Below are positions 25,783 to 32,671 of a stretch of 64,000 nt of DNA, piece by piece. The stretch spans positions 1 through 64,000 of the forward strand of contig CAZJGI010000012.1 of the NCBI GenBank assembly GCA_964545315.1, written 5' to 3'. The position numbers and the translations under genes are program-made. The DNA is from JAAYJR01 sp964545315 (GTDB lineage Bacteria > Bacteroidota > Bacteroidia > Bacteroidales > Prolixibacteraceae). The notes under the pieces are model-generated. The model was not told where the DNA came from. It did no database searches and worked only from the letters and a program-made list of their open reading frames with translations. The stretch's first letter is position 1. Every line of letters starts with the position of its first letter.

Positions 25783-27483
25783 TTAGCTGTCATTCTGAAC
25801 CTTAGCCCAAGAATCACGTAGAGGAACCGTACGGTTGAACAGCAAATTACCTGGTGTTGAACCGTAATCCAGGCTGAAGTATCCCAGCCTTTCAAACTGA
25901 AAATGGCCTAATGGTTTAGCATCTTTTACAGATGGTTCTATAAAACAATCTTTCAGTACCTTTAAAGAATCAGGATTTAAAAATTGCTTAAAATCAACAT
26001 CCTTATGGCCGCACGGATCTTCATCATTAAATAACCTGTCGTACAATCTAACCTCAGCGTTAACGGCATGCATTGCAGACACCCAGTGAAGTGTTGCCTT
26101 CACTTTCCTGCCGTCAGGCGAATTACCTCCTTTGGAGTCAGGGTCATAAGTACAGTGAAGTTCAATAATTTCGCCATTTTCATTCTTTACAGCATCATTA
26201 CAGGTTATAAAATATGCATAGCGCAATCTTACCTCCCTGCCAGGCGCCAGGCGGAAAAATTTGCGTGGAGGATCTTCCATGAAATCATCCCTTTCTATAT
26301 AGAGCTCACGGGAGAAAGGCACTTTCCGGGTCCCCATAGCAGGGTCCTCAGGATTATTGATAGCTTCGAGTTCTTCCGACTCCCCTTCAGGGTAATTTGT
26401 TATTATCACTTTTAAAGGATTTAATACTCCCATCACACGTTGGGCAATTTTATTCAGATGCTCACGTACGCTGTATTCAAGAAGTGACACATCTATCATC
26501 CCGTCAACTTTTGTGACCCCTATCCTGTCAGAAAAATTTCTGATAGATTCAGGAGTATATCCTCTTCTCCTTAAGCCTGAAATAGTAGGCATCCTTGGAT
26601 CATCCCAGCCACTCACATAACCCTCTTTTACAAGTTCCAGCAAACGACGCTTACTCATAACTGTATATGTAAGGTTAAGCCGTGCAAATTCAATTTGCCT
26701 GGGACGATAATCTGAATCCATTAACTGATCAATAAACCAGTCGTACAAAGGACGGTGCACTTCGAATTCAAGTGTACATATTGAGTGGGTGATCCCTTCC
26801 CAGTAGTCGCATTGCCCGTGTGCAAAATCATACATTGGATAAATACACCATTTATCTCCTGTCCGGTGGTGGCTTGCTTTAATTATGCGGTAAATAATCG
26901 GGTCTCTCATATGCATATTGGGTGATGCCATATCAATTTTTGCCCTTAGCACATGTGAGCCTTCAGGAAATTCTCCTGTTGTCATCTTCTCGAACAGTTG
27001 AAGGTTCTCCTCTATTGTCCTCTTTCTGCATGGACTTTCAAATCCGGGTCGCGTGGGGGTGCCCTTTTGCTGGCTTATTGTATCTGCATCCTGGTCATCA
27101 ACATAAGCTTTACCATCTTTAATAAGTTGAATGGCAAACTGATGTAGTTTATCAAAGTAATCTGAAGCATAATAAAGACGTCCTTCCCAGTCAAAACCAA
27201 GCCAGTGAACATCCTCCTTTATGGATTCAACATATTCAGTTTCCTCTTTGGTGGGATTTGTATCATCGAATCTGAGGTTGCATTTTCCTCCATATTTTTC
27301 TGCAATTCCAAAATTCAGGCAAATGGATTTAGCATGTCCAATATGAAGATATCCATTGGGTTCCGGCGGGAAGCGTGTATGCACCCTTCCACTGTTTTTC
27401 CCCTCCTTAATATCCTGTTCAATCTGCAAATGAATAAAATTCGGCCTTTTTGCCGTCTCTTTATTTTCAGAATTATTTGTCAT
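25783..27483 (-). CDS. glnS: Glutaminyl-tRNA synthetase
   Basis: Charges tRNA-Gln directly, so this lineage need not rely on the transamidation route. 566 residues. Class I motifs are FPPEPNGYLHIGHAKS (about 42-57) and MSKRRLLELV (about 273-282). Glutamine-type specificity is shown by the segment GKCNLRFDDTNPTKEETEYV. The C-terminal anticodon-binding beta-barrels are present (VRLRYAYFITCNDAVKNENG, then HWVSAMHAVNAEVRLYDRLF). The 25.62-25.78 kb gap downstream holds no recognisable feature. tRNA-Cys lies 130 bp upstream in the opposite direction. Confidence 0.97.
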   Translation of the reverse strand: MTNNSENKETAKRPNFIHLQIEQDIKEGKNSGRVHTRFPPEPNGYLHIGHAKSICLNFGIAEKYGGKCNLRFDDTNPTKEETEYVESIKEDVHWLGFDWEGRLYYASDYFDKLHQFAIQLIKDGKAYVDDQDADTISQQKGTPTRPGFESPCRKRTIEENLQLFEKMTTGEFPEGSHVLRAKIDMASPNMHMRDPIIYRIIKASHHRTGDKWCIYPMYDFAHGQCDYWEGITHSICTLEFEVHRPLYDWFIDQLMDSDYRPRQIEFARLNLTYTVMSKRRLLELVKEGYVSGWDDPRMPTISGLRRRGYTPESIRNFSDRIGVTKVDGMIDVSLLEYSVREHLNKIAQRVMGVLNPLKVIITNYPEGESEELEAINNPEDPAMGTRKVPFSRELYIERDDFMEDPPRKFFRLAPGREVRLRYAYFITCNDAVKNENGEIIELHCTYDPDSKGGNSPDGRKVKATLHWVSAMHAVNAEVRLYDRLFNDEDPCGHKDVDFKQFLNPDSLKVLKDCFIEPSVKDAKPLGHFQFERLGYFSLDYGSTPGNLLFNRTVPLRDSWAKVQNDS

Positions 27484-27587
27484 ATACTCCTAAATTACTT
27501 ACTGATAATTGAAGTATGCAAAATTATAAAAGGTTTGGCCAGAACAAAATGTTAAGCCTATTTTATGGCGATGATTACATTTTTTAT

Positions 27588-27595
27588 TAAGTTTG
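27588..27595 (+). promoter_or_regulatory. -7 promoter box for tRNA-Cys
   Basis: TAAGTTTG is an exact TAnnTTTG match ending 19 bases before the tRNA. Confidence 0.55.
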
Positions 27596-27614
27596 CAACT
27601 CGAAATGAAAGAAC

Positions 27615-27685
27615 GGTCTCTTGGCCGAGTGGCTAGGCGGCGGTCTGCAAAACCGTATACGGCGGTTCGAATCCGCCAGAGACCT
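27615..27685 (+). tRNA. tRNA-Cys (GCA anticodon)
   Basis: Acceptor GGTCTCT (27615-27621) pairs with AGAGACC (27678-27684), and the discriminator is T at 27685, the identity base of tRNA-Cys. The anticodon arm is GCGGT-CTGCAAA-ACCGT with anticodon GCA. The T arm is GGCGG-TTCGAAT-CCGCC. The 71-nt length is normal. It borders the restriction-modification patch. Confidence 0.95.
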
Positions 27686-27700
27686 CAACGTACCATTAAA

Positions 27701-27736
27701 TGCCTTGTTTGTCAATGACTTACAAGGCATTTTTTT
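27701..27736 (+). terminator. Terminator after tRNA-Cys
   Basis: TGCCTTGT (27701-27708) pairs with ACAAGGCA (27722-27729), followed by seven Ts. A clear intrinsic terminator. Confidence 0.88.
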
Positions 27737-27778
27737 ACAAGTCAGGTTAGAAAAAAATTCCGGGCACCCTCCTTTAGA

Positions 27779-27940
27779 ATGAATTATAAACATACCAACT
27801 ACAAACAATTAAACATTCTGCTTAATCAGGTAGAAATCAAGCTCAAAAGTAAAGCTTTGGAACTGGCAGGCACTCAAAAAGGAGAAATACATCACAAGCA
27901 TCTTCAATTACAACTTAATCAACTTCTAACGGATAGATAA
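27779..27940 (+). CDS. Short ORF, possible gene remnant
   Basis: A 53-residue frame from an ATG at 27779 to a TAA at 27938-27940, rich in Leu, Lys, Gln and Asn (begins MNYKHTNYKQLNILLNQVEI). It is predicted to be helical. Its last 22 bases overlap the 3' end of the convergent vsr gene. No family is recognised. It could be a small real gene, a leftover of an earlier insertion beside tRNA-Cys, or chance. Confidence 0.2.
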   Translation: MNYKHTNYKQLNILLNQVEIKLKSKALELAGTQKGEIHHKHLQLQLNQLLTDR

Positions 27941-28389
27941 CTGATTACTCTATTTAAACAACCTTCAAAATCTTTTTTTAATTCATGTTCCCAAAAACGG
28001 ATGACATACCAACCAGAATCTGCAAGAAGTTGATTATTTTGTAAATCCCTTTGAATATTCCTTTCAATTTTAGGAATCCAGAATTCTCTGTTAGTTTTAA
28101 TTTTAGGTTTCTTTTCAGCCCAATTATAACCATGCCAAAATTCCCCATCAACAAATATTGCCAATTTATGTTTAGAGTAAACAATGTCAGGACTTCCAGG
28201 AAGTTTTTTTTTTAAATTCTTCCTGTATCGAAACCCAAGTTTCCATAATGCTTTTTTCAGTTTAAGTTCTTGCTTTGTGTTTTGAGATTTAATTTTTGCC
28301 ATCAGTTCAGACCTTTGTTTGGTTGTATAAAAACCATTGGCTTCATTAAATCGTGGCACAATAATTTGATTTTCAGTATATTTTTTCAA
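27919..28389 (-). CDS. vsr: Very short patch repair endonuclease
   Basis: Nicks DNA at T:G mismatches that arise when 5-methylcytosine deaminates, protecting methylated sites from mutation. 156 residues. The family signature is TTKQRSELMAKIKSQNTKQE, then LGFRYRKN, with catalytic Asp68 in GSPDIVY and His86 in DGEFWHGYNW. The cysteines that hold zinc in the E. coli enzyme are absent. The frame has only a TTG start (28389); the internal ATG at 28302 would delete the conserved TTKQRS start, so TTG is preferred. It diverges from the methyltransferase gene, whose product would create the methylated sites it guards. Confidence 0.88.
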   Translation of the reverse strand: MKKYTENQIIVPRFNEANGFYTTKQRSELMAKIKSQNTKQELKLKKALWKLGFRYRKNLKKKLPGSPDIVYSKHKLAIFVDGEFWHGYNWAEKKPKIKTNREFWIPKIERNIQRDLQNNQLLADSGWYVIRFWEHELKKDFEGCLNRVISYLSVRS

Positions 28390-28447
28390 GTCTGAAATTG
28401 TTAATAAATTATCTGCAAATTAAAACATTTTAGCTCAAAAATAAAAC

Positions 28448-28455
28448 TATATTTG
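28448..28455 (+). promoter_or_regulatory. -7 promoter box for the methyltransferase gene
   Basis: TATATTTG matches TAnnTTTG exactly, 38 bases before the methyltransferase ATG. Its last four bases form the edge of the inverted repeat at 28452-28490, so a protein bound there would block initiation. Confidence 0.6.
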
Positions 28456-28490
28456 TAACCATGTGTAATGTTGATTAACATGGTTACAAA
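28452..28490. promoter_or_regulatory. Putative autoregulatory operator
   Basis: Perfect 13-bp inverted repeat: TTTGTAACCATGT (28452-28464) and ACATGGTTACAAA (28478-28490). The 13-base spacer itself contains TAAT..ATTA symmetry. It runs from the -7 promoter box to two bases before the methyltransferase ATG. Because the methyltransferase carries its own N-terminal HTH domain, this is the natural candidate for its binding site. The symmetry is seen directly; binding is inferred. Confidence 0.6.
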
Positions 28491-28492
28491 AT

Positions 28493-29722
28493 ATGGAAAA
28501 GTATTATTCAATTGCTGAAGTAGCAGATTTACTTTCGGTTAGTAAAGAAACCTTACGTCGTTGGGATAAAAACGGGAAGCTTTCGGCAGTTCGTGAACCA
28601 ATGAGTAATTACAGGGTTTACCGCAAAGACCAGTTGAAAATATTTGATAGTCTTGACTTTTTGTTTAGCCCTACTGAAAATGAAGATGAAATTAATCCTA
28701 ACCGGAATTATAATTCAATTGAATTATTCGCAGGTGCAGGTGGTTTGGCAATTGGTTTGGAAGAAGCAGGAATAAAATGCTTGGCCCTAAATGAATTTGA
28801 CCATTGGGCTTGTGAAACATTGAGAAAAAACCGTCCTGATTGGAATGTTATTGAAGATGATGTGAAAAATGTTTCATTCTCAAACCTTAAAGGAGAAGTA
28901 GATATTGTGACAGGCGGATTTCCGTGTCAGGTATTTAGTTATGCCGGGAAAAAACTTGGGCTAAATGATGCAAGAGGAACATTATTTTACGAATTTGCAA
29001 GAGTCGTACAAGAAACAATGCCGGCAATCTGCGTTGGAGAAAATGTGAGGGGGTTATTAACACATGAAAATGGCAGGACAATCGAGGGCATGGTTTCCAT
29101 TTTAGATGAAATTGGTTACAATGTGATTACTCCAAGAATTTTTAAAACTATTTTTTATAAAGTACCTCAGAAAAGGGAAAGGGTTTTAATTGTTGGCATT
29201 AGAAAAGATTTCAACCATCACCTATTCGAATTTCCCAAACCATTTAAAAAAGTTTACACCATAAAAGATGCATTAAAGAAAGGTGAATTATACTGTTGCG
29301 ATGTGCCTGACTCTGACGGTTCAAAATATCCTAAAAGCAAAAAAGAGGTTCTGGACCTAGTCCCGGAAGGTGGATATTGGAGAGATTTGCCAATTGAAAT
29401 ACAAAAACAATATATGGGTGGGAGTTTTTATTTGGGAGGCGGAAAAACCGGAATGGCAAGACGAATGAGTTGGTCAGAACCAAGCTTAACGTTAACTTGC
29501 AGTCCTGCTCAAAAGCAAACTGAACGTTGTCACCCCGAAGAAACAAGGCCTTTTACAGTTAGGGAATATGCCCGGATTCAAACATTCCCGGACGATTGGG
29601 CTTTTTCTGGTTCAGTTTCCCGGCAATACAAACAGATTGGAAATGCTGTACCTGTAAATTTTGCAAAAGAAGTTGGAAATTCTATTATAAGGTTTTTAAA
29701 TAAAATTTATCCCAAAACATAG
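28493..29722 (+). CDS. HTH-fused DNA (cytosine-5) methyltransferase
   Basis: A 409-residue C5-cytosine methyltransferase. Residues 1-55 form a MerR/excisionase-like HTH (YYSIAEVADLLSVSKETLRR, then WDKNGKL..REPMSNYRVY). The methyltransferase domain follows: motif I ELFAGAGGLA (77-86), catalytic Cys145 in GGFPCQVFS (motif IV), ENVRG (motif VI, 183-187), QKRER (motif VIII, 226-230) and QIGNAVPVNFA (motif X). The target-recognition region lies between about 240 and 355. By pairing with an Eco47II-type nuclease, the target is predicted to be GGNCC. The HTH fusion suggests that it represses its own promoter, as shown for M.EcoRII and M.SsoII. Confidence 0.93.
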   Translation: MEKYYSIAEVADLLSVSKETLRRWDKNGKLSAVREPMSNYRVYRKDQLKIFDSLDFLFSPTENEDEINPNRNYNSIELFAGAGGLAIGLEEAGIKCLALNEFDHWACETLRKNRPDWNVIEDDVKNVSFSNLKGEVDIVTGGFPCQVFSYAGKKLGLNDARGTLFYEFARVVQETMPAICVGENVRGLLTHENGRTIEGMVSILDEIGYNVITPRIFKTIFYKVPQKRERVLIVGIRKDFNHHLFEFPKPFKKVYTIKDALKKGELYCCDVPDSDGSKYPKSKKEVLDLVPEGGYWRDLPIEIQKQYMGGSFYLGGGKTGMARRMSWSEPSLTLTCSPAQKQTERCHPEETRPFTVREYARIQTFPDDWAFSGSVSRQYKQIGNAVPVNFAKEVGNSIIRFLNKIYPKT

Positions 29723-29757
29723 TGACCTTATCACATGTAATAAGAAATATTGTTTAC

Positions 29758-29783
29758 TTTTATGTTGCAATTTTAACATAAAA
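29758..29783. promoter_or_regulatory. Inverted repeat upstream of the restriction gene
   Basis: Perfect 9-bp arms TTTTATGTT (29758-29766) and AACATAAAA (29775-29783) with an 8-base spacer, ending 8 bases before the restriction enzyme ATG. It could be a second regulatory site or an RNA hairpin that limits nuclease translation. Its sequence differs from the methyltransferase operator. Confidence 0.4.
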
Positions 29784-29791
29784 CCGAGACA

Positions 29792-30487
29792 ATGCCTTTT
29801 TTATCATGGATTTCAGATTTAGACCTTAAAAATGAAGTAATGCAATTGCTTTTAATTGCAAAATGTGCCAAACAAGCTGCGGTCAAGAATTTTAGCAAAA
29901 ATGTGATTGACCCGTTTGCCGCACTTTTTGAAATGTCAGGGTTTGAAATTGAATTCGATACCTGGATAAAAAGTGAAACCACCAGGCAGGCTCAAAAAAC
30001 TCTACAAAACCATATTGGAGATTTTCATCAAAATATCTTAGGGTATTCAGAAGGCTGGACAAATATGAAGGTTGGTAATGTTATTGACCTTGTTTCTGAG
30101 AAAAATAAAATGATTGCTGAGGTCAAAAATAAATACAACACCATTTCAGGCGGTAAACTTTCTGACTTATACTACTCATTAGACAAGTTAATTAGTCCGA
30201 AATCCAGTATTTACAGAGGTTATACTGCATGTTACGTAGCGGTAATCCCTAAAAATGGAATCCGTTTTAACAAGCCATTTACCCCCTCGGACAAAGATAA
30301 AGGGGCGAAATGCCCACAAAATGAAAATATCAGGGAGATTGACGGGTCAAATTTTTATAGTCTTGTAACTGGTTCAGAAAGTGCATTAGAGGATTTATTT
30401 GATGCCTTACCTGTGGTCATAAAAGATTGCACAGATGGAGAATATCTGATTAAGGACACACAAAAACTTAAAGAATTTTTCAATTAG
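29792..30487 (+). CDS. Eco47II-family type II restriction endonuclease
   Basis: A 231-residue nuclease recognised by the family block NEVMQLLLIAKCAKQAAVKN, then FSKNVIDPFAALFEMSGFE and TTRQAQKTLQNHIGDFHQNI. The likely PD-(D/E)XK core is VGNVIDLVSEKNKMIAEVKNK, with Asp, then Glu-x-Lys. Eco47II and Sau96I relatives cut GGNCC, so that specificity is predicted here. It follows the methyltransferase by 69 bp on the same strand, giving a complete type II system, with vsr diverging on the other side. Confidence 0.9.
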   Translation: MPFLSWISDLDLKNEVMQLLLIAKCAKQAAVKNFSKNVIDPFAALFEMSGFEIEFDTWIKSETTRQAQKTLQNHIGDFHQNILGYSEGWTNMKVGNVIDLVSEKNKMIAEVKNKYNTISGGKLSDLYYSLDKLISPKSSIYRGYTACYVAVIPKNGIRFNKPFTPSDKDKGAKCPQNENIREIDGSNFYSLVTGSESALEDLFDALPVVIKDCTDGEYLIKDTQKLKEFFN

Positions 30488-31064
30488 CTTATAAATAACC
30501 AACGCAAGCCAAGCACATTGGCTGGTAGCACAAGCCAACCCATTTTATCCGCCGGAATGTCATGCTTTTGACATTATAAATGCACAAATCATCAAAATAA
30601 TTGATAAGAATTCAAAAATATTAAATGACAATTTTTATTTCAATCCAATCTTAAAAGAATTATGCATTCCCTGAAATGATTTCATACCGACTTTACTCAC
30701 ATTATATAAATATCTCATAATACACTTCTTTTTACCGGTAAAATTTGTATTTTCAGCCTTTTTACGGGCTGTGAACAAAATATATGTTTTAACCTTTATA
30801 ATACAATGCAATATATGAATGGCCCGTTTAGTATGCAGAAGTGTTTTTATAACGCATGACTGTAATAACAAAGTTCATTGGATTTGTAAGAAGACGAAAG
30901 CTGCAGAAAATTAACCGGGGGAGTCAGATTTGACCCTAAACCGTCGGCTTCAGCCGACGGCAAAGGATAATGTGCTGATCATAGCAGCAAACTGGTTCAG
31001 AGCCTGATCATAGCAGGTAGGTGGCTCCATGATATATCTCTTGACACATAAATGGCCGAAAGGT
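30488..31064. other. Intergenic stretch with repeats, no confident gene
   Basis: About 600 bases between the nuclease and TPR genes. At 30505-30540, AGCCAA occurs twice around TTGGCT, so alternative hairpins can form after the nuclease stop. A minus-strand frame at 30635-30871 (78 codons) lacks family resemblance and is not called. From 30917, GGGAGTCAGATTTGACCC forms an imperfect hairpin, followed by the REP-like palindrome at 30941. A 13-bp direct repeat, CTGATCATAGCAG, lies at 30975-30987 and 31004-31016. Confidence 0.6.
30941..30970 (+). repeat. REP-like hairpin element with CAAAGGATA tail
   Basis: Palindrome CCGTCGGC-TTCA-GCCGACGG (30941-30960) followed directly by CAAAGGATAA. The same layout, with a different stem sequence, occurs at 42633-42661 and, inverted, at 42878-42907. 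It ends the restriction-modification patch. Confidence 0.75.
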
Positions 31065-31070
31065 TATGAT
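31041..31070 (+). promoter_or_regulatory. Sigma-70-like promoter candidate for the TPR gene
   Basis: TTGACA (31041-31046), an 18-base spacer and TATGAT (31065-31070) resemble the E. coli consensus. Bacteroidetes usually use TTTG/TAnnTTTG, and no such box is seen here, so this may be coincidence. Confidence 0.3.
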
Positions 31071-31118
31071 TTTAAATAAAAATTTGATTGTAAATTGTTT
31101 AACCAAGTTGTTTTTTAT

Positions 31119-32495
31119 ATGAAAAATTTAACAAAGATAATATTCATACTAATAATTTTATTTGCCGGCACAGATGCCAGTGGACAGTTGGCTAAAGAAT
31201 ATTTTACGAGAGGTTTTGGTAAGTATAAACTCCAGAATTATACAGGGGCCATAGAAGATTACACTAAAGCGATAGGTGTTGATCCTGATTATTATGAGGC
31301 ATATCTCGTAAGGGGTTTTACCAAGGAAATCATCCAGGACTACACAGGGGCTCTTGAGGACTACTCCAAAGCATTGCAGCTTAAGCCTGACTATTCTGAG
31401 GCTTATCTGGGAAGAAGCCTAGTAAGGGACCAGGTCAGTGATTTTAAGGGAGCTTTAAGTGACCTGAATAAAGCTCTGGAAATTGACCCTGTTTATTATG
31501 AAGCCTATTATAACAGAGGACTTATTAAAATAAAATTACACGATTATAAGCAGGCCATTGAAGACTTTGATAAAGCTCTCGAAATTAATCCGTCTGATGA
31601 TGAGGTATATCTTATAAGGGGGTTTGCCAAGGATAAGCTTAAGGATTACGATGGCGCGATTGAAGATTACAATAAGGCGGCAGAGATTACCCCAAGAAAT
31701 TCCAAATCCTACCTGGGCAGAGGCCTGGCAAAAATAAGGCTGGGACAGAAAGAGAGCGGTTATAAAGATTTGGGAAAAAGCGGGTACTTCGATCCCCGTA
31801 ATGCAGGAGAGTTAGGGTTGGTACTACCTGCAATCGATTTTAAAGAACAAAACTTTGAAGATGTTGTATATCTGGAAAGTGACAGTATTATACACGGACT
31901 TATTGTTGCACAGGTTCCTAATAAAGTGATGAAAATTGAAACCAGCGCCGGGGAAATTGTCCATAAATCTACAAAAGAGGCTGTCAATGGTTCATATTTA
32001 ACTCCCGGATTTTTCAGAATATACTTTGAACCCGGCTATCATTTTGGAATTGGCACATATGGATTAGACCGGATAATACTGAATATTATTTTTGCAAAAC
32101 AGGTAAATCAATACATGTCACTTGGACTTGGCTCAGGATTAAGGGTCAGGCCAAAAGATGAAAGAGTCAATACAACTATCTTTGCAGCCAATGAATTCGG
32201 GGCTATACCCGTTTTTGCAAATTTCACATTAAGTAATGCCGGTAAAAATATTTCCCCTTTCTTTTCTTTAGATGCCGGTTACTGCTTTAGCTGGGGTATG
32301 TTTATTAACCCGAAAGTGGGATTCAGAAAAAAAATCTCACATAGAGGTTCAATAGATATTGGCATAGGTTATGAAATGCAAAAGATGGATATAATTGTTA
32401 AATCACCGGAATCAGAATGGTTCGACATGAATTCAACCAGATTGAACGCACAAAATTCAGGAGCAGTAACCATAAGTGTCAAAATTTTACCCTGA
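31119..32495 (+). CDS. Exported protein with six TPRs and a C-terminal barrel-like domain
   Basis: 458 residues from the ATG at 31119; the extended frame from 31095 would bury the signal peptide. The signal peptide is MKNLTKIIFILIILFAGTDA, then SGQ. Six consecutive 34-residue tetratricopeptide repeats cover about 21-225; each has the form AYLxRGxxKxxLxDYxGAIEDYxKALEIxPxx. The last 230 residues are beta-rich and end in strands such as NQYMSLGLGSGLRVRPKDER and SGAVTISVKILP, suggesting an outer-membrane or periplasmic beta domain. Likely an envelope scaffold for protein interactions; no specific role assigned. Confidence 0.8.
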   Translation: MKNLTKIIFILIILFAGTDASGQLAKEYFTRGFGKYKLQNYTGAIEDYTKAIGVDPDYYEAYLVRGFTKEIIQDYTGALEDYSKALQLKPDYSEAYLGRSLVRDQVSDFKGALSDLNKALEIDPVYYEAYYNRGLIKIKLHDYKQAIEDFDKALEINPSDDEVYLIRGFAKDKLKDYDGAIEDYNKAAEITPRNSKSYLGRGLAKIRLGQKESGYKDLGKSGYFDPRNAGELGLVLPAIDFKEQNFEDVVYLESDSIIHGLIVAQVPNKVMKIETSAGEIVHKSTKEAVNGSYLTPGFFRIYFEPGYHFGIGTYGLDRIILNIIFAKQVNQYMSLGLGSGLRVRPKDERVNTTIFAANEFGAIPVFANFTLSNAGKNISPFFSLDAGYCFSWGMFINPKVGFRKKISHRGSIDIGIGYEMQKMDIIVKSPESEWFDMNSTRLNAQNSGAVTISVKILP

Positions 32496-32555
32496 TAAGA
32501 ATAACTATTACTGGTTAATACAATAACGAAACATTATTAACAGACAGGATGATAT

Positions 32556-32593
32556 AATATAAGCCCCGGTTTAAAAAAACCGGGGCTTATATT
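32556..32593. terminator. Strong bidirectional terminator
   Basis: A perfect 17-bp stem, AATATAAGCCCCGGTTT (32556-32572) with AAACCGGGGCTTATATT (32577-32593), and a 4-base loop. It ends both the TPR gene and the convergent Sus-like operon. Confidence 0.9.
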
Positions 32594-32671
32594 ATTAACT
32601 GTTTATTTTTGAAATTCCTGTAGCGTCTTTGTCATCTGTAAACAGTGACAATTCTTTCTTTAAAAGAGTTC

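Noticed and set aside
27919..30487. Larger defence island
   Set aside because: Only the type II system and Vsr are present; flanking genes are tRNA-Cys, glnS and a TPR protein, with no other defence family seen.
27670..30560. Attachment-site duplication of the tRNA-Cys 3' end around the R-M patch
   Set aside because: Only ATCCGCC recurs, near 30547; this is too short to support an integration event, and no integrase is present.
30635..30871. 78-codon minus-strand ORF
   Set aside because: No recognisable family, no promoter or RBS, and a position in repeat-rich intergenic DNA; chance or a decayed fragment is more likely.
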